Assembly: GCA_021018815.1 (NCBI GenBank)
Contig: JAITYX010000003.1
Span: 13,101,501-13,165,500, forward strand
From: Talinum fruticosum
Taxonomy: Eukaryota > Streptophyta > Magnoliopsida > Caryophyllales > Talinaceae
Length of the DNA stretch: 64,000 nucleotides
Direction: 5' to 3'
Position numbers and translations under genes: made by a program. The notes under the pieces are model-generated. The model ran no database searches. It was not told the DNA's origin and saw nothing but the letters and a program-made list of their open reading frames with translations. Positions 33,561-46,019 of this stretch are shown here, piece by piece. Each line of letters opens with the position of its first letter. Position 1 is the stretch's first letter.

Positions 33561-34514
33561 TATACAAAGTTTTCCACTTGTTTTAACACTGAATCTACGA
33601 GTGGATATTTTTCCACTGTATGCAACATAGTGGAAAATTTTCCACTCGAAACTCTTCGGTGGAAAATTTTCCACCGAAAATCTTCGAGTGGGAACTTTCC
33701 CATTGTATTCAAAACAATAGGAACTTTTTCACTGTAATAAGTTCGGTGGGAAATTGTCCACCTTATTATATCTAGTGGAAAAATTTCGTGGGAAGGGAAA
33801 CAGATGGATAAACGGTGGATAAATTTCCCACCGAGAATGAAAACAAGTAGGAAATTGCAATTACCCCCTTACTTTTACCCACTTGTCATTCTCAGTAGCA
33901 AAACAGTGGGAAATATCATTTTCCCACTTGAATATTTCATTTTTCCCACTGAATTTACGAGTGGAAAATTTGATGATTTTTGTAGTGGTACGACTAAATA
34001 TAACCGATCATAGAAGAAGAAAAAAATGACAAAGCTTGAGTCTCTAATGGGGGAATGAGAAAAGAAAACCATTAATTATCCTATACGAATTCGATTATAT
34101 CCTTAATAGTTCATGTTCTAATTGTATGAATACGGAAATCAAATGGAAATAATATAGGAAGTGAATCGAAAAGTAAAAGTTTCTCCAAGAATGGATGTAA
34201 ATATGGTAAAAGATAAGGAAATCGATGGAATTAGATTCTCTTAAGCAAACAAAAACCAAATAAAAGTTGTACATATCCAAAAAAAAAAAAAAAGAAGCCG
34301 AATTGGAATTGTGCTATAGGAACAATCAACAATCGAAGTGGTTGGCATACTAAGGTACGTTATTTGCTTATAGCTTATACTCAAAGTAAAAGTTTTTCAA
34401 TATTGACAATTCATGCTTAACAATTCATTGCATTTATAAATAAGTTTTTCACGAGTTATCATGATTTGGCCATGCAAAGGACCCATTAATCGTTATGATG
34501 ATCCATGAATAAAT

Positions 34515-34768
34515 GTGATCGTGGTCGTAATCGTAATTGTAATTGTAATCGTAATCGTAATCGTAATAGTAAATGGTTGATCGGGGACGCCTGGACAACA
34601 TTGTCCGCTAGCAAAGCATTTAACCGTCGTTCAATTGTTCACATAAGCTGTTAATCGTTCAATTGTTCACAAAACCGTTAATCATTCAAGTGTTCACGAA
34701 GCCGTTAATCGTTCAATTGTTCACAAAACCGTTAATCGTTTAATCGTTTAATCGTTCAATTGTTCACA
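34515..34768 (+). repeat. (GTAATC)n tract and 27-28-bp minisatellite
   Basis: 34515-34570 repeats GTAATCGTAATT hexamers. 34626-34768 repeats a CGTTCAATTGTTCACAAAAC unit; the GTTCAC core falls at 34637, 34665, 34692 and 34719 (spacing 28, 27, 27). Inside the chromovirus 5' LTR; the 3' LTR copy does not reach this region. Confidence 0.85.
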
Positions 34769-35385
34769 GACCAACTGCCTTAGGGTTTAATGAACCTAGG
34801 GGTCGGATTCCATGATTGATTGTTTCACGAGTATGGGTCCTAAATTTGGCTAAATCGGAAAAGTCAATCGACAATTGACAAGTTTGCAAATTATTTATTC
34901 AAGAAAAATGATTTAGGATGTGCATGTATTTAGGATCACATAAATTATAATTATATTTTATAAGGGTAACGTATTGAGCTTCTAGCTCACACGTCTATTG
35001 CTTTATGTTTAAAAATTTTTAGGAAACCGAGCGCATGGCGGACTATTCACAATCATGCCTAAAGTTTAAAGAGGAAGAAAAGGATAATGCTGGTCGGGAG
35101 AAGTGATGTATGGTTGTTCGTCTTAACCCCATACGCCCTCCCTTAGTCTCTTGGTTCATGATTCCTCTCCAACTGATCCTCTGCGTTTTGCAAATTTTTT
35201 TTTTTTTGTGAAGAAAACTTGGGTTGGATTGTTAGATGAATTGTGTGAATAATTAATTTGATCAAATGAATTTGCCTTGTTTTCATTATGAAAACGGCGA
35301 TAACGTCTCCCAATTTACAAGCCTTCCACTATTAACGAATAATAAACTACTTATGTATGTGGTTACGTATTGGGGCGTTACGAAG

Positions 35386-35402
35386 TGGTATCGAGCCAGG
35401 TT
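35386..35402 (+). promoter_or_regulatory. Primer-binding site of the chromovirus
   Basis: TGGTATCGAGCCAGGTT, the initiator tRNA-Met complement TGGTATCAGAGCCA with one base lost, directly after the 5' LTR. Confidence 0.8.
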
Positions 35403-36300
35403 CAGAGTTATTTTATGTATAATGTGGAGTCTTAGGTGTAAATCTCATTATTCGTCTTGGTCAATAATATAAGTTTTTTGGGGGATGGCGCCTAAACCCA
35501 ACAAGTTGCATGTGTCTATGGTTGTCCTTGCATATAGATGGTCGGTATAAAAGGCGACTCACATGATATTGATGTTAAGTGATTCTATTATTTGAGTCAA
35601 GATGAGCCAGTCCAATATCACTAGCTTGACCAGCATAATAATAAAACTATAAACCTATCTAAAAATCGAAAAGAATTTTGTTCAAAAATGAACAATAGCC
35701 CAAATTTTGATACCCCTAAAAAGAAATGTTTTGCAAATAATAAATCAAAATTGTTTAATCTCTATTGATAAAAGAGAGGTTTTCAATTGACTCCCACATA
35801 GATGAGTTTAAAACCACTTGTAAAATAATGTTGAAATTTAATTTTGGAGCTAATACTAAGCATCGAAGCTCTAAGTGCTTCATGAGTGCCTAAAGATTCA
35901 ATAATCGTCAAATGGTAAATTTGGCCGTTGGGTAATAAAGAATGAAAACGAAAAATTATGTAATAAAAATGACTCTAAATTAAATAAATTGAGAATGATA
36001 TGAGTTTGAGTTTGAGAAGGAGTGCCTCATACTCGATGCTCGAACTGGTGGAGTTCCCTTATATAGTGATATATGTTGAGTAAAAAAAATAGAATAGACA
36101 ATAACAAAGTTACATGATCCCAGGTGTTTATCCTCAAGGAACACGTGGTAATTGTATGTACAAACGATGGTGACTCAAGTAGTTGAGGTATAACAAAAAC
36201 AAAAAAAAGAGAATGGTGAAAATTTTGGGGTTATATATATAAGATTATTGGAAATAAACTATTAATATGAACTATAAAATATCTTCTAAGCTGCAATAGA
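35403..36300 (+). other. Deleted internal region of the chromovirus
   Basis: A short reading starting MAPKPNKLHV (ATG at 35485) could be a gag start, but it stops soon after and no capsid, protease or RT motif is visible. Most of gag-pol has been lost here. Confidence 0.4.
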
Positions 36301-36419
36301 TGAGAGATTGAGATTTATGGTAACAAGCGAAGGTCTCCCTAAAATGTTGTATGAAGATAGAAATATCTTGAACTTGGGACTAGGTCAAAGAAGATACCCA
36401 AAACCAGTTCTAGACTCTA

Positions 36420-37060
36420 TGAGGGAGGACAAATACGTGGAACACTTGGAAAATGCATTGCAAATCTTTGGAAGTTTTCACAAAAGGTATTTGGAACGAA
36501 ATTGCATTTTAGTAGTTCCTATAACTGTGAAATCAATGGATAAATAGAAAAGGGGAGACAAGTGATTGAGGATATGTTATTGGCTACGTAAGAGAAAAGA
36601 GACAAATATATTCCATTAGTTGGGTTCTTATGTAACGATATTCTTCATGCTATTAGAAATAATTTAACAAATAGTTAGGAAGATCTAAATTATACAACAT
36701 AATACGAAAACGGTTCGAGATAGACAGAATTCACATGCGAATCATATAAGGAAACCCCTTGAATCTCAAGAAGTGATAAGACTTTTCTTAAGGTTTCTCC
36801 GGGTAAAAGCATTTGAAGATTGTGCCGGAGGGAAGTTGAGACACCGCTTCATTGGGCCTTGTGAAATCGTCGAGAAATTAAATCATGTTGCTTATAGGTT
36901 CAACAATTGTGCAACAAAGTGACACCTTTGATTAAAATCACTTGGGTCATCACAAGATTTCTGAAGCAAAGTGGGAAATAGAGGATGAAAAGAGAAATCG
37001 TTACCCTCCATTTGTTTCAAAGGTATGTTACTAAATGATTACGGTTTCGAGGACAAAACT
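36420..37060 (+). pseudogene. Chromovirus integrase C-terminal remnant
   Basis: In scattered frames: FGSFHKRYLERNCILV (integrase core, cf. ..SFQxALGTxLxxS..), QVIEDMLLAT, DKYIPLVGFLCNDILHAI, then RHRFIGPCEIVEKLNHVAYR, the GPY/F module of Ty3/gypsy integrases, and ISEAKWEIEDEKRNRYP, similar to the end of a chromodomain (x-E-A-T-W-E-x-E-x2-x-R-x-RYP). The catalytic triad is incomplete. The GPY/F and chromodomain-like end place it among chromoviruses, probably Tekay/Del-like. Confidence 0.72.
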
Positions 37061-37065
37061 TTTTT

Positions 37066-37076
37066 AAGAGGGGGAC
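37066..37076 (+). promoter_or_regulatory. Polypurine tract of the chromovirus
   Basis: AAGAGGGGGA just before TGTAACACC, in the usual plant gypsy context GAGGACAAAACTTTTTTAAG upstream. Confidence 0.8.
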
Positions 37077-37078
37077 GA

Positions 37079-39033
37079 TGTAACACCCCGAAACTTTTGC
37101 ATTTAATTACTTTACATTAGTATTATATCGCCTTAATATTGTTCAAGAGTAGTGAGCCACTCAAAAACTTGAAACTGAAATAAATGATGCGAACAAATTT
37201 AATAATCATAAATAATAATAAGTAATTTGTACAGATTTACATTTGTGTGAAGAACTGTATGTACACCCAAAAATGTAAAATTGTGTCTCAAACACGATTT
37301 ATTTATATATAAATAATAAGTAAATGAAAAAAAAGAGATAGAAAATATATATATATAAGCAAATAAAAATGGGTCGCGTTTAGTTAAATACTTAACCATG
37401 TGATAAATTAATAGCAAAAGACAAAAAAAAAATGTTAATATTTTCAAGATAAAAAGAAAAAAAAAGAAAGAGAAGTAGATTGTAGAAGCATCGGGAAAAT
37501 CGGTGAAAGAGGGGAAGGAGTTTGAAAAGCAAGTAAATATCATTCATTCCCCTTCTCTCACTCTCACCTCTCTTTCCTCTCCTCCTTCACTGCCGCTCTG
37601 TGCTGCCATCGTCGGCCTCTTCCGCCGCCAGCGAGCCGCTGCCGGCACCTCCGGCCGCCACCCTGTCACCTCCAACGCATCTGTCTCTCTCCTCTTCGCT
37701 CTGTTCGCTCCGAACAGGGGCTATTTCGCCCTGCTGCTACTGCCGCCTCTGGATTGGGCTAGCGCCGCCACCTTTGGCCACCGTCGGCGCCGGACACCGC
37801 TGAACAACGCCTGCAGCTGCCACCTCGGACACTGAACCACCACCACCAAATTCCACTTCAAAACCCCCTTTGAGGTATATCTTTAATTTTCCATTTCTAA
37901 GAAAAATTTTATCATAAATTTATGTTGTAATTGAAGAATTAGAAAAGTTAATGTGAGTTTTGAATTAGTTGTGGTGGAATTGAAAGAATCTTGGGATCAA
38001 ATGCGATTGAATTTAGGGTTTATTATGTGTTGATATTGAGTGGAAATTGATTTGGATTTATTTATAATTGTGAATGTGCTTGTTTAAGTTTTATATGAAT
38101 ATGAATGAATTGTTTAGTTGTGGAAGAATTAGAAGAAAGATATTGAGGATGATTGAAGTATGAGCATGCATATATTATTGTGAGTTGCTTTCAAGGATAT
38201 GAAATTGGAGATTGATGGAAAATTGAATTTATTGGTGTATGTGTGCTAAACTTGAGCAAATTAATGTAATTGAATTTTGGTTTAGTTAAGTAAGAGTAAA
38301 TCAATTTGAAATGTGGAAATTTGATGGAGTATGGAGGTATATTCATGTATGTGAATTAAGTGGTAATTGGGTTATGTTAAGTTTTGGATTGAAAATATGA
38401 AATAAATGTAAATTGGATAGGAAGTTGAAGGTTTTGTTGGATTTGACGGAGATTTTGTTTGAAGTAAGTTGCGATGAGGTGAAAAATAAGGTCATAACTG
38501 CTTAGATTATAATAAAACATGAATCACTAAGTGAGCGAGTGATCTTAAAGAAGGTTTGGGATATTATTGAAAGAGAGATCATGATTGAAAAAAATTAAGA
38601 ATGTTGAATCGAGTTGAGCAAGGACGAAGAATAGATCTTTATAAAATTGTGAGAGTTTTAAGCTTAAATAAATCTTGAGCGACAAGTGAGAAATTAAAAT
38701 AAACCGACCGTAAGAGTTTACAAAAAAAAAAAAAAAAGTAGTATGACAATGTGAATAGAGACCTAAGTTAACGGGTCAAATTACTTCTGAAAACAGAAAA
38801 TTGATGGAATGGACATAATCGAAGAAAATAACGAAAAACAATATTTAAAGGAAAACGAACAACTATTTGAGGTACGTTACTATTTGTTCCTCTCGAAATG
38901 TTTAAATGTTCACTTGTTTTACTAAAATGTTAATCGTTTATCATTAATCGCTTGAAAATGTCTCCTGTTAGAACTAACCGTATCGGGCTCTCCTAGATAG
39001 TCGGGGTGCCTACTTGAATTGTTTAACTGAAGC
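37079..39033 (+). repeat. Chromovirus 3' LTR, truncated
   Basis: Begins TGTAACACCCCGAAAC and follows the 5' LTR to the CTGAAGCTATT near 39035 (5' LTR counterpart near 28285), where the microsatellite array takes over. GC-rich exon-like block at 37590-37835 as in the 5' LTR; reading frames there are shifted between the two copies, so it is not conserved as protein. Confidence 0.85.
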
Positions 39034-39093
<60 letters not shown>

Positions 39094-39182
39094 GATTATT
39101 ATTATTATTATTATTACTATTATTATTAGTAGTAGTAGTAGTAGTAGTAGTAGTATTATAATGATAATAACGACGACTAACG

Positions 39183-39232
<50 letters not shown>

Positions 39233-39262
39233 AACAACAAAAATAACAATAATAATAACAAG
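39034..39262 (+). repeat. (ATT)n-(AGT)n-(AAC)n compound microsatellite
   Basis: First microsatellite of the array: ATT units, a TAG/AGT block near 39125-39155, then AAC units. Confidence 0.95.
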
Positions 39263-39468
39263 AGAGTAGATGAACAATTTTTTTGAAAATTTTCTTCCTT
39301 ACTTGAAAATTTTGATATTCTCTAGAGCGCTCTCTTGTTTTCCCCTGTAAAAAATGAGTGAATAGAAATAAGTTATTAAACTCATCGAAACACGCTCTCA
39401 GCTTGAAATTCATCAAAAACCATAATTTCTATTTAATGTTTCTAAACAGCAATCCTCTAAAAAGATAG

Positions 39469-39539
<71 letters not shown>

Positions 39540-39694
39540 CAACAACAAAAGAGTATAAGAAAGTTTCTTTGAAAACTTTCATTGCTTGAAACTTTTGACA
39601 TTTTCTAGAGCACTCGTCTCTGTTTTCACTTGTAAAAGAAAGTGAACAAAAATAAGTTAATAAACTCATAGAAACACGCGCTGAAGGTTTTTCT

Positions 39695-40844
39695 TGTAGA
39701 GTCTAAGTCACCTTAGAGGGGGTGAATAGGGTGATGAAGGAAATTAGATAATTTTTGCAGCAATACAGCTCAACACCATATTATGAGTCTAGATTAGACT
39801 TAGAAAAGTTATAACACGGATATACGTGGAAACCCTCCTAAGGGAAGAAAATCACGGACGAGTGCTAATCTAAGCACCAACTCAAATCCACTATTTTGAA
39901 TCCAAAAATATAGAGGACTGACTCAACCACAATTGCTCCCTTAAACAATTCCTAACAAGGTTTTCCTAGACTCGAAGTTACCTTATCTCATCTAGTACTT
40001 CCTGACCGAGGTAACCTTTATAATCGAGAGATAACCGAGCTTAGTTAACCCTTACAGCTCAGTCAAAGGACCTTACTTAGAAAGTAAGAAAAGAATTTAC
40101 TGATTACAGGACTTTTTTACAACTCGGAAAAGTAAATACAAACTTGGAATTGTAAATAGAAGATTGAATAAGAATGAGAACAATAAATTCAGTTCAAACA
40201 ATGTGTTCAACAATCTATTCAGCAATCTTCTAGTCTTGTGAGGTGTCTTCTATTTATATCCAACCAAACAGAGTGATTGTTGAGTCTTGGCTCTGGACAG
40301 AAGTCTTCACTAGCCATTGTAACGGCTGAGTTACTCGGAAAAGATCCGTTGGGATGGGGACGTTGTGCAATGGCTCTTGGCTCCAAAAGATAGTCCTATC
40401 ACTTGGTGGTGACTGAAAGTTGTGGTGGAAACAACCGTTAAGCCTAGAGTTGGAGTTTTCCAATTTTGGAAATAGACAACCACGACACGGTGTCCGAGCC
40501 ATGTCCGAAGTAGATAAACCTTGTCTGCTGGTGGTCAACGGCTAGAAGCCGATTGCTTTTGTATTTCAAAAATACGTTTGCCTCGTTTGAATAACCTACA
40601 AAAGCAAACCACATTGGTTCTCAAAGTATAAACTACTTTTGTCCAAGATTAGGCATAGATAATAATTAAATTAGAATAATTAAGTGCTTAATTATCTTTG
40701 GCCTAAAAGAATGGAGTTTTCTTAGTCTAATATCCAATATACTCAAATTTCATCCGAGTCAATCCTAAGGATGATCAAGCTAAAAGAGTACCATATTAGA
40801 GTATAACAACTTGATCCGATCAAATAATTCTCGGGGATATAACA
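39695..40844 (-). mobile_element. Probable Sirevirus-type LTR in the array
   Basis: Starts TGTAGAGTCTAAGTCACC and ends GGGGATATAACA. Read on the minus strand it ends in TTCACCCCCTCTAAGGTGAC, a segment typical of Sirevirus LTR 3' ends. About 1.15 kb, TG...CA, no internal region. The 5-bp flanks (TTTCT and AGAAC) do not match, so the edges or an accompanying deletion are uncertain. Confidence 0.45.
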
Positions 40845-41106
40845 AGAACAAGAACAAGAACAAGAACAACAAGAACAACAAGAACAACAATAATAATACC
40901 ATGAGAATGAAAAAAATAGTTTGTTTGAAAACTTTTCTTGATTGAAAATTTTGAAATTCTATGGAGCACTCTTTTGTTTTCACCTACGAAAAAGAGCGAA
41001 CGAGTAAGTTATTAAACTCATCGAAACACACACTAAGCCTGAAATTAATCAAAACGATAACCTTCTTTTGATCTTTCTAAACAACAAATGTCCGGGAAAG
41101 AAACAT

Positions 41107-41172
<66 letters not shown>

Positions 41173-41216
41173 GCAATGATAAAAATGATAATGATAATAA
41201 TAATAATTATTATTAT

Positions 41217-41288
<72 letters not shown>

Positions 41289-41290
41289 AA
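41107..41290 (+). repeat. (AAT)n-(AAC)n compound microsatellite
   Basis: AAT units, a mixed GATAAAAATGATAATGAT block near 41175, then about 22 AAC units. Same ATT-side to AAC-side order as the first array unit. Confidence 0.95.
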
Positions 41291-41505
41291 TAATAATAAG
41301 AGAGCATAAGAACAATTTGTTTGAAAACATTCCTTACTAGAAAATTTTGACATTCTAGCACTTTCTTATTTTCACTTATAAAAAAGAGTGAACACAATTA
41401 AGTAAATGAACTCATCGAAACATGCGCGGAGCTCAAAATTCTTCAAAATCATAACCTTCTTTTGATGTTTCTAAACAACAAAATTGTAGAAAGAATAGAG
41501 AGAAT

Positions 41506-41536
<31 letters not shown>

Positions 41537-41609
41537 TAATAACAATAAAAATAATAAAAGTAATAATAATAATAATAATAATTATTATTATTATAATAAC
41601 AACAACAAC

Positions 41610-41701
<92 letters not shown>
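41506..41701 (+). repeat. (AAT)n microsatellite
   Basis: AAT units broken by short AAC and ATT blocks, then more than 30 pure AAT units. Confidence 0.95.
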
Positions 41702-41796
41702 GAGAGTGTAAGAACAGTTTGTTTGAAAATTTTCTTTGCTTGAAAATTTTGACATTCTCTATAGCATTCTCTTGTTTTCACTTGTAAAAAAACAAC

Positions 41797-43066
41797 CGAT
41801 GGAGAGTGGACAGCCCAACATCTTGAGCTGAGAAATGTCCATCCTAACGAGCTTTGCATGATCAAGGAGGAACCAGGAATACTTGATATGCCCATGGTTT
41901 CAAGCATTTTTGTTAAAAGATACCGGAGGTTGAGTAAACAAGGACATCAAAATCCTTATGATCTTGTTTATAAATAAATGTTCTCCGTGGGGTTATGAGC
42001 AAGAGCTTAGTAGAGTCCCAAGATAGTCACCTAAAATGCCTAAATTCCTCCACGTTGAAGCAAGGGTAAAACCCGACCATGATTTGTTCCAAGTGTTATT
42101 GTTTTGCCATTGTCCATAAATAATCAAGAGGGCTGGTCCAAGGGTCCGCATAGCCTAAGTCAAGCACCTAATGACCAGCATCCAATGACACATATTAAGG
42201 AGTATTCTAGAAGCACTCACCCTAGTGGGAGTTGGTTTGAAGAAGGCTTGGCAAAGGGAAAACAATCCATGGCCACATGTTCCCAAATGTTCAAATACTT
42301 GGCTAGAATTTCTCCTAGCTTAGCTTGGAGGAGGGGAAAGAATCTTTATGGTTTTTGTTTCATTTTAGCTTTAATTTTTAGCTTTGTTTTCAGCTTTGTA
42401 AATGCCATTACTAGGCATTATATATTCAGCTCTCATGCTCATTGTAAAGACACTTTTTGATGAATATATTTGAGTTAACACTCTTGAGTCTGGATTGCTC
42501 GTTTTGAATCCTCAAAGCTGTATCCGTGCTTGGCCTCACGGTGGTGTCCTTTGAGTCTCTTAAGTCTCGGTGGTGTTGCTGTATCCGGATCGCTTAGGAG
42601 CGCCCCTTGGTTCACTCGGTGGTGTTGCTGTATCCGAGCGGAACCTTGGTACTATCCCTCACTTTGCCAGCCCATAACTCACAAACTGCTCAGCCATTTT
42701 TCTCCAAATTTTAACCACCTTCTTTCAGTCCATCTACTTCCACTCCTCCAAATTTCAGCCGCATCCAAGAAACCTTCCATCCTCTACATTAAAACCAAAC
42801 AAAGGGTGTCATTACTGTTCATCCAGCCGGTTACATCAACTTCGGCTATTTGTTCGGGACGTTCCCCTTATCCAAAATTAACGAAACTTAGTCACAACCT
42901 TCCTTTACCAGTTACCTACCTCCCCACCAAATTCAGCCAAAACCAAGCACTTTTACCCATCCTTTCACCCGATCTCCCAAGACTGTGCAATCGGACCCTA
43001 TTCTCGCCTGGTTGCACTTCTTGCGGTTTTTCCCATTTGTTTTTGCTTCCGCCTCACAACACATCA
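41797..43066 (+). mobile_element. G1 solo LTR in the array
   Basis: CGATGGAGAGTGG (first T changed to C) to AACACATCA, 1270 bp, with a perfect 5-bp duplication ACAAC (41792-41796 and 43067-43071). Confidence 0.92.
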
Positions 43067-43459
43067 ACAACGAAACAGAAATAAGTTAATAAACTCATCG
43101 AAACACGCGCTAAGCTCAAAAGTATTTTAAACCATAATCTTCTTTTGGATATTTCTAAACAGCAAATGTGTATAAAACTATTTGGGCATGAGAGCACCGA
43201 ATGCAAAAAGAAACAAGAAGGGAGGAAGGAATGACGACACTGTTCAAAATGGAAAAGACTCAAATAAGGAAGGGGATGCACGCATAGGTGAGGAGGGGTT
43301 TAGTAGACCTCATAGAACAGCAAGGGAAATTCAACCGCAAATCAGTATCCCCAATAAGCTAGTGAATACTTTTGAGGCATTATTGACAAGAAATTCCGTG
43401 GCGATGGTCACACAACAGGTATGTGGGGATAGACCACCGGATAATGAACATCATTACAT

Positions 43460-44180
43460 AAAATGTTAGGGGTTTGAATAACCCCAATAAATAGGTAGAT
43501 ATGCACAACTACCTGAAAAATAAAACAATAGGACTTGTGGGCATGCTAGAGACCAAATTAGTCTGCGATAAAGGAGGGGAAAACAAGGAAAAATAATGGG
43601 TGACTGGAAGTATGTGTCTAATAGTCAATTATTGGAGAAAGTCGGGATTCTCATAGCATGGAATCCAAAGATCTATGAGGTGCAGGTAATTAAGGTGGAG
43701 GAACAATGCATTCATTGCTATGTGAAGCGAGTTACCAACCAAGAAGGGGACCTACTTGGAGAGTTGTGTATGGCTATAACAAGACCCAAAAATGACAGAC
43801 TCTATGGGAGACAATGAGAAATATAGCTAGAAATATGCAAAGCGCTTGGTGTGCCATGGGGGATTTTAACTCAATCTTACATAATGAAGATAGATTAGGA
43901 GGTAATGTGGTAACGAGATAGAGAAATTGCAGATTTTCAAGAATGCATGGAGGATTCCGAGCTAAACATAATGAGAAGCTTTGGGGCTCGGTTCATATGG
44001 ACAAATAAGCATATCCGGTCAAAATAGATTGGGAATTTGTTAATATGCACTTGGTATGGTCAATTTGATTTTGTGCAAGCTGAATTCTTAACACGAGGAT
44101 TGTCCGATCATAGGCCCATATTGATTGCATTCCGAGAAAGCCCAACAAGCTGTACGAGGCTTTTAAATACTACAACATGT
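43460..44180 (+). pseudogene. LINE ORF2 endonuclease (AP-type)
   Basis: Blocks in several frames: NVRGLNNPNK-like VRGLNNPNK near 43467, IGLVGMLETKL (Glu of the catalytic site), VGILIAWNPKIYEVQVIKVE, AWCAMGDFNSILHNEDRLGG and LTRGLSDHRPILI (catalytic SDH). These are the landmarks of the L1 apurinic endonuclease that nicks target DNA. Stops and shifts break the frame. Confidence 0.8.
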
Positions 44181-44929
44181 GGAGCAAATACCCTCTATCT
44201 ACAGCCATTGTACGAGAAAACCATGGCACACAGAAAAGGCCACACAAAAATGGAGGAGGTTAGTGATATGCTAAAAAGCTGAAGAAGCCATAGAAAAAAC
44301 TAAATAGAGATAAGTTTGCAGACATTCATAACCAAGTGGATATAGCAAGGACTATACTCGGAAAAAGCTCGGTAGGCATTGCAACACAGTGCCCTTTGAT
44401 GTAGATCCAACTCAAGAGGAGGTCGGGGTAAGAGAAAATTACATGAAAATCCTGCAATCAGCCATAGAACTTAAGAAACAACAAAGCAAGGCAGACTGGA
44501 CCCAGTTTGGAGATAAGCTGCAATAAATTTTCCTTTGCAACTCGTAAAGAGGAGAAAGATGGCCAATTTCATTTATACATTGAATAACCATAATGGAAGA
44601 AGAACAGAGGATTTTGATGAAGTGGCCAGTGTGATGGTGGATTATTACCAAGGTTTGCTTGCAAGAACAATTCAAGGAAAGGGAAAAGACATAATCAAGC
44701 ATCTTTGAGCAGGGGGAAATGTTGACTATAGAGAAACAACTCGAATCGTGCGAGGCCATTTAGTGTCAAGGAGATTAAACAAGCCATTTTCAATATACCA
44801 AATGAGAAATCACTTGACCCTGATGGATATAATAGTGGATTTTACAAAGCAAGTTAAGAATGTGTGGGGCATCTTATATGTGAAGCTGTCCAAGAATTCT
44901 TCAGAAAGGGGACAATGCATAGAGCATGA

Positions 44930-45770
44930 AATACTACCAATCTAGTCATCCTGCCTAAAATCCAAAATCCTCGGAATGCAAGTGACCTTAGACCAATATT
45001 GTGTTGTAATGTGATCTATAAGTGTGTGTCCAAGCTGATATGTGACAGGTTAAGTGCTATAATGCCTATCCTAGTACAGACTGTAATGCCTATCCTAGTA
45101 CAAGCGAGCCCAAGGGGCCTTTGTGAAAGGGAGAAAACTACTTTTCAATGTTCTTATGTGCCAAGAAATAGCAAGAGGATAAAAGAAGAAAAATATATCA
45201 CCAAGATGCTTATTCAAGATAGATATGAAGAAAGCATATGATAGTGTGCACGGGGATTTTATAAGTCAAGTGCTTGCAGGGTTTAAAATTCCCAAAGGAA
45301 TCTAGTCGAGTGGATAATGGCTTGTGTGACATCACCTTCATTCTCGGTTATATTGAATGGCAAACCTCATGGTTTCTTCAAAGTGGGGAGAGGGATTAGG
45401 TAGGGTGACCCCTTATCACCCCTGCTATTTGTGCTCTCCATGGAATATCTCTTCGATTGCTCAATAAAGCTGCACAAAACAAGGAGTTTAGATACCATCC
45501 AAAATGCCTCAAACTCAAACTTACTCATTTACTTTTGCGGATGACCTGATTATTTTCAGCTCGGCTAGAAGGAAAACTGTGGAGATTATGATGTAGACTT
45601 TAAAGGAGTTCTCAAACACATCAGGCTTGGAGATTAATCATCATAAATCTACGATGATTATGAGAGGCATAAATAAGAAGGAAAAAAACCAGCTCTTAAG
45701 ATACACTAGGTATGAGGAAGGGAGACTGCGAGAAAAATATTTAGGCATTCCAATCACAGCGAGAGAGAAT
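44930..45770 (+). pseudogene. LINE ORF2 reverse transcriptase
   Basis: SDLRPILCCNVIYKCVSKLI, KIDMKKAYDSV, VEWIMACVTSPSFSVILNGK, GDPLSPLLFVLSMEYLF, then FADDLIIFSSARRKT with the catalytic FADD at 45534-45545. The blocks are in order and in different frames. A short tandem duplication (ATGCCTATCCTAGTACA twice, near 45060-45100) lies in the early RT. Confidence 0.88.
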
Positions 45771-46019
45771 GAGCAAGCTGGAATGTAACTTACTAGTGGA
45801 AAAGATTACGAGAGAGGCTGAATATATAGAAAGCAAGAAATATATCTTATGCAGGGAGGATCACATTGATAAACTTGGTGCTTATGGGAGTTTTTAATGT
45901 TTAGGCTTCTATATTCATACTACCTCGGAAGTGATCAAAATGGTCGGTGATAAATACGAAACTTCTTATGGGGAGCCGAGGGAGAATATAAGAAGAGGCC
46001 AAACATAGCCTGGGCTGAA

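Larger units (their letters stand above)
28639..33987. mobile_element. CACTA-like element with captured OPT exon
   Basis: The termini CACTACCAAAAATCATCAAA and (inverted) CACTACAAAAATCATCAAA agree over about 26 bp. The 3-bp flanks are TTA and GTA. Subterminal copies of GTGGAAA / TTTCCCAC fill 28655-28990 and 33560-33985, some as back-to-back palindromes (GTGGAAAATTTTCCAC). 5349 bp including a 2.2-kb solo LTR. No transposase was recognised. Confidence 0.8.
26236..35383 (+). repeat. Chromovirus 5' LTR, split by a CACTA-like insertion
   Basis: LTR sequence at 26236-28638 and 33988-35383 (about 3.8 kb when joined). The first base of TG is changed to C. It carries an expanded AT tract (26501-26585) that is much shorter in the 3' LTR (about 37345-37357). 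Confidence 0.75.
26236..39033 (+). mobile_element. Deleted chromovirus-like Ty3/gypsy element
   Basis: Two direct LTRs (from 26236 and from 37079) start with (T/C)GTAACACCCCGAAAC and align base for base over about 1.9 kb. A tRNA-Met primer site follows the 5' LTR (35386), and a polypurine tract (37066) precedes the 3' LTR. The internal region is only 1.7 kb and keeps just a piece of integrase. The 5' LTR is inflated to 9.1 kb by a CACTA-like insertion. The 3' LTR ends at the microsatellite array, so its last 1.8 kb is missing. Confidence 0.85.

Noticed and set aside
34515..34570. Telomere-like hexamer repeat
   Set aside because: The unit is GTAATC with AATTGT variants, not the plant TTTAGGG telomere repeat.
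37503..37835. Apparent leader peptide in the chromovirus 3' LTR
   Set aside because: The matching 5' LTR copy (26839-27057) reads differently because of indels, so protein is not conserved.
39010..41907. Long poly-Asn, poly-Ile, poly-Tyr and poly-Cys readings
   Set aside because: They are translations of ATT/AAC trinucleotide tracts with no conserved start or flanking domain.
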